From: Amycolatopsis circi
GTDB taxonomy: Bacteria; Actinomycetota; Actinomycetes; Mycobacteriales; Pseudonocardiaceae
Direction of reading: 5' to 3'
Length of the DNA stretch: 50,484 bases
NCBI RefSeq assembly: GCF_003385235.1
Contig: NZ_PQIA01000063.1
Location: 1 to 50,484, forward strand
Each line of letters begins with the position of its first letter. The stretch's first letter is position 1. Shown here piece after piece: positions 31,452-38,956 of the stretch. The notes under the pieces were generated by a model, which was not told the origin of the DNA, made no database searches, and saw only the letters and a program-made list of their open reading frames with translations. A program made the position numbers and the translations under genes.

Positions 31452-32309
31452 CGTCTGAGCCTGACGTTTCGGGACGAATGATCCGGTGCCAGAGATCGAG
31501 AATCCCGTCGGCCAGTTACCGGGTCGACGCGGCCGCGCGGGTCCGGCTGGTTGCTTCCCTGCGCCGAGCATCAAGAACCGGCCTTGTCGCTCCGGCCGCA
31601 GTGAAACCGGGCGCGGTCGCTCCCCCACCACGCGACCGTGCCCGGCCTCTGCGTACCCAGACCCCGGCTCTCCACCGGGGTCTGGAACTCTCGGCAATCG
31701 CCGCGGCCTGACGGCACCAACCCAGCCATGGATCACTCCCCTGGACCGACGGCGCTACCCGGATCGGCCTGGCCCGACGAGACCCACCGATCCGGCTCAG
31801 ACCCGACTCGCTCCCGGATCCGCCCCTGCCTCGTTCGAGGCTCCCCTGCAGCGCAGCGCCCGGTCGCGCGGCAGGTGGCGACGAGGCCGCACCCCTCGGA
31901 ACGGCGGCCTCGTCGCCAAGCTCGAGCGCGGACTCAGGCCGGGTCAGATCAGTCCCCCGCCAGGACGGCCCAGACCGGCCCGGTCAGCCCGGTCCAGCCC
32001 GGTCCAGTCCGGTCGGCCCGGTCTGGTCCCGTCGGCCCGGTCTGGTCCCGTCAGCCCGGTCCCGGTCCGGTCAGCCCAGTCCGGTCCCGTCAGCCCGGTC
32101 CCCGTCCGGTCAGCCCAGTCCGGTCCAGTCGGCCCGGTCCCGGTCCGGTCAGCCCAGTCCGGTCCAGTCGGCCCGGTCCCCGTCCGGTCAGCCCAGTCCG
32201 GTCCGGTCGGCCCGGTCCCCGCCCGGTCGGCCCGGTCTGGTCCCGTCAGCCCGGTCCCGGTCCAGTCAGCCCGGTCCCGGTCCCGTCAGCCCAGTCAGGT
32301 CCGGCCGAA
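31452..32309. other. Gene-free interval with a repeat array
   Basis: No gene I can support. The first 500 bases have only compositional frames. The rest is a repeat array (31976-32303) reaching to within 7 bases of the chitinase stop. Frames across the array encode a proline-serine-valine-rich 13-residue period on the wrong strand for any neighbour; I treat them as artefacts. Confidence 0.65.
31976..32303. repeat. Imperfect tandem repeat with 39-bp period
   Basis: The stretch GGTCAGCCCAGTCCGGTC occurs at exactly 39-base spacing at 32069, 32108, 32147 and 32186. Degenerate versions occur on both sides, all built from the shorter motif GTC-N-GCCC-R-GTC. It lies directly downstream of the GH18 gene (minus strand), so it would be at the end of, or beyond, its transcript. 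Confidence 0.85.
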
Positions 32310-33290
32310 TCAGCCGTGATATCCGGCCACGATCTTCGTGAACGCGTACTTCGGCTGGGAGATTCCGCTGCACTCTCCGCCGCCCGAGCAGTCTCGGTTC
32401 GCGGCCCAGAAGGTGAAGCGGCCGAGGTGGTGGCCGGCTGCGTAGTCGCGGATCGCGGTGAAGTCCGCGACCGAGACGACCTCGCCGGGGTTGTCCGTCT
32501 TGCCGTTCATCGACGACAGGCCCGCGTGCCGGTACGCCGTGGCGCTGTCCCAGCCGAACGTCGACTTCAACTGTCCCGCGAGACCGTCCACCGCGGACTT
32601 CGTCTTGCCCGCCATGTCGCCGCCGCTGGAGAAGTCGAACGGCATCACCGACCACACGTCCACCGGCGCGCCGATCGCCTTCGCCTGCTTGATCAGCCGC
32701 TTGCCCCAGTCGTTCGGGCCGGACGTTTCGGTCCCGATCGTGATCACGACGCGCACACCCGGGTTTTTCTGCTTCGTGATCTTGACCGCGTTCAGAATCC
32801 GGTCCTGGACGGTCGCGTTCTCGAACTCGTCGGTGTTCTCGATGTCGAGGTCGATCGCCTTCAGGCCGTACGCGTCGATCACCTTCTGGTACGCCCCCGC
32901 GAGCGCCGTCGCCGACGAGCACTTCGCGCCCAGCTTCGTGCCGGACCAGCCGCCGAAGGACGGGACGACGTCGCCGCCCGCGTCGCGGATGCTCTTGATC
33001 AGGGTTTTGTCCGAGCCGGTCAGCGAACGGTCGCCGTCCCACTTCGGGTTGCACGAACCGTCCGACAGCATGAACGCGAGCGTGAACGTCTTGATCCCGG
33101 TCGCGGACATCGCCGCCGACGCGCTGGTCTGCCCCGCCCACTGGTACAGGTACGGCGAAGCGAGAACCGGGTCCGGAGCCGCCGCGAGCTGCGGGGCGGA
33201 CGCGGGCGCGGCGGTGGCCACCCCGGCCGCCGTCGCGAGAGCCGCCCCTGCCGCCGCCGCGAGCGCGGCCAGCCGACGCACTGATTTCAT
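32310..33290 (-). CDS. Secreted GH18 chitinase
   Basis: A 326-residue exported glycoside hydrolase of family 18 that cleaves chitin. Residues 1-28 form a signal peptide (KSVRRL, alanine-rich core, TAAPAS cleavage region). The catalytic signature appears as AIDLDIENTD, with the last residue of DxDxE as proton donor. FVTLAF-like strand GIKTFTLAFML and VVPSFGGWSG are the other barrel motifs. There is no carbohydrate-binding module, so it is a minimal catalytic form. A DasR-like operator lies about 100 bases upstream, consistent with induction by chitin-derived amino sugars. Confidence 0.9.
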   Translation of the reverse strand: MKSVRRLAALAAAAGAALATAAGVATAAPASAPQLAAAPDPVLASPYLYQWAGQTSASAAMSATGIKTFTLAFMLSDGSCNPKWDGDRSLTGSDKTLIKSIRDAGGDVVPSFGGWSGTKLGAKCSSATALAGAYQKVIDAYGLKAIDLDIENTDEFENATVQDRILNAVKITKQKNPGVRVVITIGTETSGPNDWGKRLIKQAKAIGAPVDVWSVMPFDFSSGGDMAGKTKSAVDGLAGQLKSTFGWDSATAYRHAGLSSMNGKTDNPGEVVSVADFTAIRDYAAGHHLGRFTFWAANRDCSGGGECSGISQPKYAFTKIVAGYHG

Positions 33291-33381
33291 CGTGTTCCTC
33301 CCACGAGCACCACGGAACACCTCCGGTTTGAGGCGGCGGGATCAACCCGGGAGGAGTGCACCCGGAAGGGTGCCGTCACAC

Positions 33382-33397
33382 ACTGGACTAGACCAAA
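33382..33397 (-). promoter_or_regulatory. DasR-like responsive element (dre) at the chitinase promoter
   Basis: ACTGGACTAGACCAAA matches the dre consensus ACTGGTCTAGACCAGT at 13 of 16 positions, and its core keeps the TGG-N-CTAGACCA symmetry. It lies 92-107 bases upstream of the GH18 ATG, a usual place for DasR control of actinomycete chitinase genes. DasR is the GntR-family sensor of glucosamine-6-phosphate. Confidence 0.65.
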
Positions 33398-33494
33398 TCA
33401 GCGTGTCAAGAGCCGCAGCCCGAACGGCGCACCGGGCCGGAAAAGGCACGCCCGGGCCAGGTTTGTCCCCCGCCCGGGTGGGGTGCACAGTGGA

Positions 33495-34805
33495 TCAGGG
33501 CTGCCGGGCCTCCTCGCCGAGCCCGTCGGAGAAGTCGTGGTCCCGGGTCTCCGGCAGCGCCAGGACGCACAGGAAACTGAGTATCCCGAGCACGACCAGG
33601 ACCAGGGAAACCGGCACCGTCGAACCGGTCGACGCCCAGAGGTTGGTCGAGATCAACGGCACGATCCCGCCGCCGATCACCCCGGCGACGCTGTACGCGA
33701 TCGACGCGCCCGAATACCGGTACCGCACCCGGAACAGCTCCGGCAGAAACGCCCCCATCGGCCCGTACAGCATCGCGAAACACGCCAAGCCGCCGACGAA
33801 GCCGAGCGTCAGCAGCACCGGGTTTCCCGTCTGCAGCAAGGCGAACAGCGGAAACGCCCACACCACAACGGACACCGCGGCTGCCGCGCTCAGCCGTCGG
33901 CGGCCCCATTGGTCGGACTTCATCGCGAACACCAAGGTCGCCACGCCCATTACCGTGGCCGCGATGAGGAGGCTGATCAGGACAGTCGTGCGCGGGATGC
34001 CGAGCGCAGTTGTCGCCATCGAAAGACAAAACGTCGTGACGGTATAGAAAAGCGCGTGTGCGAGCACGAACGACAACGTCGACAGCACCAAGACTCGTGG
34101 CTGTTTCCGAAGAAGTTCGAACAACGGAACCTTCGCTTGTTCGGCCTTGTCCAAAGCAGCCTGGAAAACCGGCGTCTCGGCGATCTTGATCCGGATGTAA
34201 AACCCGACTGCCAGCAGAACCGCGGAGAACAGGAACGGCAGCCGCCAGCCCCAGGCAAGGAATGCGGCTGGCGGGAGCACCGCGTCCAGCACCAGGAACA
34301 GCAAGTTGCCGAGCACGAACCCGATGGCCGGGCCGAGCTGCGGGAACGCCGAGTACAGCCCGCGTTTGCCCGGCGGCGCGTACTCCGTCGACATCAGCAC
34401 CGCGCCGCCCCATTCGCCGCCGAGGCCGATGCCCTGCACGAAACGCAGCACCACCAGCAGAATCGGCGACCAGAGGCCGAGCGTGCCGTAGTCCGGCACC
34501 AGCCCGACGGCCACTGTGGACAGTCCCATCACCAGCAGCGACGTGACCAGCATCGACTTGCGGCCGATCCGGTCGCCCCAGTGTCCGAAAAGGATCGCGC
34601 CGACCGGACGGGCGACGAATCCCACCGCGAAGGTGCCGAGCGAGGCCAGCACCCCGGCGGTCGAGGAAAACGTCGGAAAGAAGACCTTCCCGAACACCAG
34701 CGCCGCCGCGGTCCCGTAGATGTAGAAATCGTAGAACTCGATGGCGGTGCCGATGAAACTGGCGGTGGCGATGCGCGACATGTCGGCTCGCGCGGGTGCG
34801 GTCAT
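33495..34805 (-). CDS. MHS-family (metabolite:H+ symporter) MFS transporter
   Basis: A 436-residue 12-helix transporter of the metabolite-proton symporter family (KgtP/ProP/ShiA-like). Hallmarks are GTAIEFYDFYIYGTAAALVF in helix 1, RPVGAILFGHWGDRIGRKSML between helices 2 and 3, and RFVQGIGLGGEWGGAVLM in helix 4. Substrates of the family are organic acids, betaines or shikimate; none can be chosen here. It is followed upstream by two SDR genes on the same strand with a 54-base gap, so it may be the third gene of that operon and import the substrate they oxidise. Confidence 0.88.
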   Translation of the reverse strand: MTAPARADMSRIATASFIGTAIEFYDFYIYGTAAALVFGKVFFPTFSSTAGVLASLGTFAVGFVARPVGAILFGHWGDRIGRKSMLVTSLLVMGLSTVAVGLVPDYGTLGLWSPILLVVLRFVQGIGLGGEWGGAVLMSTEYAPPGKRGLYSAFPQLGPAIGFVLGNLLFLVLDAVLPPAAFLAWGWRLPFLFSAVLLAVGFYIRIKIAETPVFQAALDKAEQAKVPLFELLRKQPRVLVLSTLSFVLAHALFYTVTTFCLSMATTALGIPRTTVLISLLIAATVMGVATLVFAMKSDQWGRRRLSAAAAVSVVVWAFPLFALLQTGNPVLLTLGFVGGLACFAMLYGPMGAFLPELFRVRYRYSGASIAYSVAGVIGGGIVPLISTNLWASTGSTVPVSLVLVVLGILSFLCVLALPETRDHDFSDGLGEEARQP

Positions 34806-34859
34806 TCCGGCTCCTTGTTCTCCCCTGCGGCCCCGTGCCGCCCAGGGGAGAATATCGGG

Positions 34860-35633
34860 TCACGCGTCGCCGGGCAGCTCCTCCATTTTCCGCTGCAGCT
34901 TGTTCATCCCGCCGAGCCAGCGGTCGGTTTCGGTGGCGCGCAAGGCATAGAAGTCGGCGACCTCGGCGTGCGGCAGCACCAAGAACCGGTCCTCGGCCAT
35001 GGCGGCGAACAACGCGTCGGCCACCTGCGGCGGGTCGATCGCGGTCGCGCCCATGAGCAGTTTGCCGCGCTCACCGGTCTCCTCCAGCATCGCGGTGCGG
35101 ACGCCCTGCGGGCAGATCGCCTGCACGGTGATCCCACGGTGCCGATACGTTGCCGACAGCCATTCCGCGAACGCCAGCGCGCCGTGTTTGGTCACCGAAT
35201 ACGGTGCCGAGCCGAGGCTGGTGAGCACGCCCGCCGCGGACACCGTCGCGACGAACCGGCCCTCGCCGCGCTCCAGCCACGCCGGCAGCAGCAACCGGGC
35301 CGCGCGGACATGCGCCATCACGTTCACGTCCCACGCCAGCGACCACGCGTCCTCGTCCGCGTTGGCGTCACCGAACGGCGCGACCCCGGCGTTGGCACAG
35401 AAAACGTCGATCTCACCGAGCGTTTCGCGGGCGGAGCCGATCAGGTCAGCCACGCCGGATTCGCTTGCCACGTCACCAGCGAACGCCGTACCGCCGACCT
35501 CCGCCGCGACTTCGGCCGCACGGTCACCGTCAAGATCCGCGACGACCACGCGAGCACCGTCCGCTGCGAACCGCCGCGCTAATGCCGCCCCGATCCCGCC
35601 GCCGCCACCGGTGATGACGACCCCGGCGCTCAC
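34860..35633 (-). CDS. SDR-family oxidoreductase
   Basis: A 257-residue short-chain dehydrogenase. The dinucleotide-binding motif is TGGGGGIG at the N-terminus, CANAGVAPFG replaces NNAG, and YSVTK carries the catalytic tyrosine and lysine. The C-terminal third (FLVLPHAEVADFYALRATETDRWLGGMNKLQRKMEEL) resembles SDRs of lipid and steroid metabolism. Its ATG overlaps the stop of the upstream SDR gene (ATGA). Substrate unknown. Confidence 0.87.
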   Translation of the reverse strand: MSAGVVITGGGGGIGAALARRFAADGARVVVADLDGDRAAEVAAEVGGTAFAGDVASESGVADLIGSARETLGEIDVFCANAGVAPFGDANADEDAWSLAWDVNVMAHVRAARLLLPAWLERGEGRFVATVSAAGVLTSLGSAPYSVTKHGALAFAEWLSATYRHRGITVQAICPQGVRTAMLEETGERGKLLMGATAIDPPQVADALFAAMAEDRFLVLPHAEVADFYALRATETDRWLGGMNKLQRKMEELPGDA

Positions 35634-36385
35634 AGACCGCCGCCGAGCGTCACGCCGCCGTCGAGAACGACCGTCTGCCCGGTCATCCAGCCCGCCTCAT
35701 TGGACAGCAGGAACGCCACCGCACCGGCGATGTCCTCCGGCACGCCGAGCCGCTTCATCGGATACGCCGCCGCGACTTCTTCCTCGCGACCCTCGTAAAG
35801 CGCGGTCGCGAACTGCGTTTTGACCACCGCCGGAGCCACCGCGTTCACCCGGATCTTCGGACCGAGTTCGCCGCCGAGTTCCTGGGTGAGCCGGATCAGC
35901 GCGGCCTTGCTGACGCCGTACATGCCGATGCCCGGCGAGGTGCGGATGCCCGCGATCGACGCGACGTTGACCACCGACCCGCCGTGCTCGCCCATCCACG
36001 CGTCCCGCGCGACGCGGATCCACGACAGCGGCGCGACCACGTTGACCGCGAAGATCTTGCTCGCCGCGGCCGGGTCGATGTCCACCATCGGGCCGTAAAC
36101 CGGGTTGATGCCGGTGTTGTTGACCAGCATGTCGAGACTGCCGAACTTCTCGACCGCGGCGGCGACCGCCTCCTGCTGGTGCACGGCGTCGTCGGCCTTG
36201 CCGGGCACCGCGACCGCGACGTCCGGCCCGCCGAGCAGCTCGACGGCCTCAGCGAGCGGCTCCGGCTTGCGCGCCGTGATGACCACCTTCGCCCCGCGCT
36301 CGACAAGCCCCTTCGCGATAGCCAGCCCGATCCCCCGGCTGGCCCCGGTGACCAGGGCAACGCGATCCTTGAACGACTCCACCAC
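35630..36385 (-). CDS. SDR-family oxidoreductase (FabG-like)
   Basis: A 251-residue classical SDR. TGASRGIG binds NAD(P), NNTG stands in the NNAG position, and the active site is YGVSK. The tail PEDIAGAVAFLLSNEAGWMTGQTVVLDGG is typical of 3-oxoacyl reductases. The GTG at 36385 (a second GTG follows) has AAGGAGA 6 bases upstream. It is first in an operon with a second SDR and perhaps the MHS transporter. The TAAGC-N4-GCTTA palindrome at 36420 suggests co-regulation with the acyl-CoA operon at 25.1 kb. Confidence 0.9.
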   Translation of the reverse strand: MVESFKDRVALVTGASRGIGLAIAKGLVERGAKVVITARKPEPLAEAVELLGGPDVAVAVPGKADDAVHQQEAVAAAVEKFGSLDMLVNNTGINPVYGPMVDIDPAAASKIFAVNVVAPLSWIRVARDAWMGEHGGSVVNVASIAGIRTSPGIGMYGVSKAALIRLTQELGGELGPKIRVNAVAPAVVKTQFATALYEGREEEVAAAYPMKRLGVPEDIAGAVAFLLSNEAGWMTGQTVVLDGGVTLGGGL

Positions 36386-36419
36386 ACCGTCTCCTTGTCC
36401 GCCGCTGGACAGCCACCGC

Positions 36420-36433
36420 TAAGCGGTTGCTTA
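36420..36433 (-). promoter_or_regulatory. Operator TAAGC-GGTT-GCTTA upstream of the SDR operon
   Basis: Perfect 5-base half-sites with the same sequence and spacing as at 25054-25067, placed 35-48 bases before the SDR start at 36385. Only the four central bases differ between the sites. Confidence 0.65.
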
Positions 36434-36535
36434 CCGCAGAATATCGGTGATACGTCCCCACGCAACCTCGAGCCGCTGCCTCGACCGTCACAACACACGG
36501 AGTAGCCGCCGATCCAACCCTGCGTATTCACGAAA

Positions 36536-36560
36536 GTTCGTCAGGGCACGCCTGACGAAC
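36536..36560. promoter_or_regulatory. 25-bp palindrome upstream of the AbrB-integrase pair
   Basis: GTTCGTCAGG (36536-36545) and its exact complement (36551-36560) around GCACG. It ends 37 bases before the start of the AbrB-like gene. It could be the operator for that DNA-binding protein, an integrase-associated site, or a terminator for upstream transcription; the position favours an operator. Confidence 0.5.
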
Positions 36561-36597
36561 ACTGCTGGGCATCAAGGCCAGACTCACAGGTGGTCGG

Positions 36598-37065
36598 ATG
36601 CCTGAGCCTCGACTCACTCCGCTGATCCCGCCCGCGAGGGCATGCGCGACCGGCTCGGGCATAACCTCTGCGCCGTCACCGGCAGCGCTGCCGACGATCC
36701 ACGCTCGTCTTCCCGAAGCCGCGTGGAGTTACACGATCGCCCGGATCGACCGATCCGGGCGCCTCGCCGAGCGAAGGCTCCTGCACACGCTCGAGTGGAG
36801 TGCGGGCACGAGGCTGTCCGTCGCGTCGCGCGACGACACGGCGGTCGTTGTCCGCCGCGACCCGGAGGGGGCTTTCGCCGTAATCGGCGGGCCCCGCGTG
36901 AAGGTGCCCGCTGGGTTGCGGTCGCGGTGCGAAATACGCACCGGCGATCCTCTGCTGCTGGCCGCCAGCCGTTCCGCGGATCTGCTCCTGATCTATCCCA
37001 TGCCGCTCGTCGAACAGCTTCTCTCCGAAACGAATCAGCGCTTCTTCCCCGGGGAGCTGGCATGA
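36598..37065 (+). CDS. AbrB/MazE-like DNA-binding protein
   Basis: A 155-residue protein. Residues 30-100 resemble a swapped-hairpin AbrB/SpoVT fold in an extended form: IARIDRSGRLAERRLLHTLEW, then GTRLSVASRDDTAVVVRRDPEGAF and GLRSRCEIRTGDPLLLAAS. Proteins of this kind commonly precede tyrosine recombinase genes in actinomycetes. Here the stop overlaps the recombinase ATG by 4 bases (ATGA), so the two are coupled. It probably regulates or accompanies the integrase. The first 25 residues are proline-rich and may not be translated; a later start is possible. Confidence 0.7.
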   Translation: MPEPRLTPLIPPARACATGSGITSAPSPAALPTIHARLPEAAWSYTIARIDRSGRLAERRLLHTLEWSAGTRLSVASRDDTAVVVRRDPEGAFAVIGGPRVKVPAGLRSRCEIRTGDPLLLAASRSADLLLIYPMPLVEQLLSETNQRFFPGELA

Positions 37066-38102
37066 CTGGGCCCGACCGCTCCGTCGACATCGTCACTGCC
37101 GCAAAGGCGCTCTTGGCGACCATGGGAGTCTCGCCGAAGGACCTCGCCGACCTTGGCACCAGACCAAAGGAAATGCCGACTTTCACGCAATACGTGCCGA
37201 AGGTTCTGAAAGCCGCATCAGCCAGTTCCCGGGAAATGTGGGCCGTCTACCTGGACGTCGCAAAAGCCGAGTGGCCCACTCGGCTCATCGACGAGCCGAC
37301 TGCGTCGGAAATCATGAATCTCTCGATCGAAGTGCAGGAACGATCGGCGCTTCGCCCCAACTCACGGGACGGCCTCGGCGCACGAGCGAACTTCATCGAT
37401 GCGATCAAATTCCTCTACCGGTGCGCTGTCGCCGATCGCCTGATTCCCCAAGAGGATAACCCGGCACGAGACCTGCGCCGGCCGGCAAAACAGAAAAGCA
37501 CTCGACGGCCGCTGACAACAGCGCAGCTTTCCGAAATCAACGAGGTCGCCGCCACGACCGGCGTCGACCCGGCATTGACCACGCTGATCATCCGGCTCCA
37601 CATCGAAACCGCGTGCCGGCGAGGCGGTTCGAAAGCCTTGCGCCCCTGCGACCTCGATGCCAAACAACTCACCGTCCGCCTGAGAGAGAAGGGAAACACC
37701 GTGCGCGACCAGCCAGTATCGCCGAGCCTGATGGACGCGCTCATTGCCCACGAGCGCTACCGGGCCCCAGACCACGACAGGACCGCACAATTGCTCCGCC
37801 ATCGCAACGGAAGGCCGATTCCGATCACCTACTACGACCAGATCTGGAAGCGAATCGGCCACATCCTTCCGTGGGTTTCGACTTTGGGAGTCACCTCGCA
37901 CTGGCTCCGGTACACGACGCTCACGTGGGTCGAACGCAACTTCGGCTACGCCGTGGCCGCTGCTTACGCGGGCCACGTCCAAGCCAGCACCCGAACGGGC
38001 AACACCTTGACCTATGTCAGCGCAACCATCGAGGAAGTCGCGGCTGCACTCGTTGCACTCACCGGCGAACCGCATCCGCTAGCGGCGAATGGACCACAGT
38101 AG
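37062..38102 (+). CDS. Tyrosine recombinase / site-specific integrase
   Basis: A 346-residue phage-type integrase with an N-terminal core-binding (SAM-like) domain (about 40-140) and a catalytic domain. All key residues are present: arginine in ETACRRGGSKAL (R186 or R187), the H280-x-x-R283 pair in SHWLRY, H305 in AGHVQ, and nucleophile Y318 in TLTYVS. It would cut and rejoin DNA at att sites through a 3'-phosphotyrosine link. The tRNA 3'-end-like sequence 50 bases downstream is the expected place for an attachment site. It is intact although the rest of the element is decayed. Confidence 0.9.
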   Translation: MTGPDRSVDIVTAAKALLATMGVSPKDLADLGTRPKEMPTFTQYVPKVLKAASASSREMWAVYLDVAKAEWPTRLIDEPTASEIMNLSIEVQERSALRPNSRDGLGARANFIDAIKFLYRCAVADRLIPQEDNPARDLRRPAKQKSTRRPLTTAQLSEINEVAATTGVDPALTTLIIRLHIETACRRGGSKALRPCDLDAKQLTVRLREKGNTVRDQPVSPSLMDALIAHERYRAPDHDRTAQLLRHRNGRPIPITYYDQIWKRIGHILPWVSTLGVTSHWLRYTTLTWVERNFGYAVAAAYAGHVQASTRTGNTLTYVSATIEEVAAALVALTGEPHPLAANGPQ

Positions 38103-38132
38103 CGCGCGTTAAGCACGGCCGACACAGGCCCG

Positions 38133-38169
38133 CCTGCGACCCTCCGACACGGGATCGGAGGGTCGCAGG
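38133..38169 (+). repeat. 15-bp perfect inverted repeat at the putative attachment site
   Basis: CCTGCGACCCTCCGA (38133-38147) and its complement (38155-38169) around CACGGGA. The right arm runs into the tRNA-like T-arm. A hairpin of this size could be an integrase arm site or a folded transcript end. Confidence 0.65.
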
Positions 38170-38188
38170 TTCAAATCCTGTCCCGACC
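38155..38188 (+). other. tRNA 3'-end-like fragment, probable att site
   Basis: GCAGG-TTCAAAT-CCTGT (38165-38181) forms a standard T-arm, followed by CCCGACC as a 3' acceptor strand. No matching 5' half (GGTCGGG with a D-arm) is found upstream, so this is not a complete tRNA. A tRNA 3' end next to an integrase gene is the classic signature of an attL or attR. The parent tRNA cannot be named with certainty; similarity to actinobacterial tRNA-Pro is only suggestive. Confidence 0.5.
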
Positions 38189-38193
38189 GATAG

Positions 38194-38222
38194 GGGCTGG
38201 ACCTGCGGGTTCAGCCCTTTTT
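38194..38222 (+). terminator. Rho-independent terminator
   Basis: An 8-base stem (38194-38201 with 38210-38217, one G-T pair) is followed by five T residues (38218-38222). It lies just after the tRNA-like fragment and would end transcription from the integrase pair; it may be the original tRNA terminator. Confidence 0.7.
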
Positions 38223-38289
38223 CGTGCCGCCGGACGCGGCCCGGGAGCTAGCACAGCGCTCAGCGACACTCCTATTGGAGGATTTTCAC

Positions 38290-38331
38290 ATGCGCACCCG
38301 AGCCCTGACTCTCGCCCCGCCGGCCTGGTAG
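38290..38331 (+). CDS. Thirteen-residue small reading frame with strong ribosome binding site
   Basis: MRTRALTLAPPAW then TAG. A GGAGG at 38277-38281 sits 8 bases before the ATG, the best-placed ribosome binding site in this part of the window. It lies between the terminator after the att-like site and the broken recombinase. It could be a leader peptide or a chance frame; I do not recognise the peptide. Confidence 0.3.
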   Translation: MRTRALTLAPPAW

Positions 38332-38345
38332 GCGTCGATCAACGA

Positions 38346-38722
38346 GTGGGCACCGCGACCGGCAAAGCCCTCGGCCGCTGCCTCCGCGTCCGCGCGCACC
38401 GCCCCTATGCCGACACCACTACCAGACTGTGGCTCAGCAACCATCGCCGAAGCACGCCGCTCTCGCCGAACGGCATCAAGATCATGCTCCGCAGGCGGGG
38501 CAACGCCGCAGACGCCCACGGCGTGGTCGGCCGCAATCTTCACGCGCACCTCGGCCGGCACTTCCAGTCCCACACCTTCCTCAAGTCCGGCGGCAGCGAA
38601 GGCGACCTAATGCTGCTCAACGGGTGGACGACCGCACAGATGGCCGGAGGTACGGAGCCAGCGCCGCCGCCGAACGGGCCTACGAAGCCGCCAGGAAGAT
38701 CCGGGTCGGGGACGCGCTCTGA
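38346..38722 (+). pseudogene. Remnant of a second tyrosine recombinase (C-terminal half, frameshifted)
   Basis: One frame reads TRLWLSNHRRSTPLSPNGIK, then LRRRGNAADAHG, HAHLGRHF and EGDLMLLNGWTTAQMAG. A change of frame near 38650 continues with RYGASAAAERAYEAARKIR and ends at 38722. This order is that of the C-terminal catalytic domain of phage integrases, with the HxxR region altered (HLGRHF instead of HxLRHTF) and no N-terminal domain. It is truncated, frameshifted and not expected to be active. It marks a second, older integration event. Confidence 0.75.
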
Positions 38723-38956
38723 ACCAAAGGCAAGCATCCTCAGAACACGGGCAAGCAGATGCAAACAGGTGACCTGACGTAAACTAGCGGCCATAACCGC
38801 ACTGAAAATTCCATACAGAAGACCTGACCGATGCAGAAGCAGTCAACGGCCAAGGAACTTCCGACGACATCGCAACACGAATAGCACGTCGAGAATTTAC
38901 CGGCATCACCGGCGAGGCCAGAATTTCCGACAAGCTTCGACTATTTCATTGCCACC

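Noticed and set aside
31486..32319. Proline-serine-valine-rich repeat protein on the plus strand
   Set aside because: The 13-residue period only reflects the 39-base DNA repeat. There is no domain, signal peptide or good start, and it runs into the chitinase gene on the other strand.
38103..38188. Complete tRNA gene
   Set aside because: The T-arm and acceptor-like end are present, but no matching 5' acceptor strand, D-arm or anticodon arm can be folded; the 15-base hairpin occupies that place.
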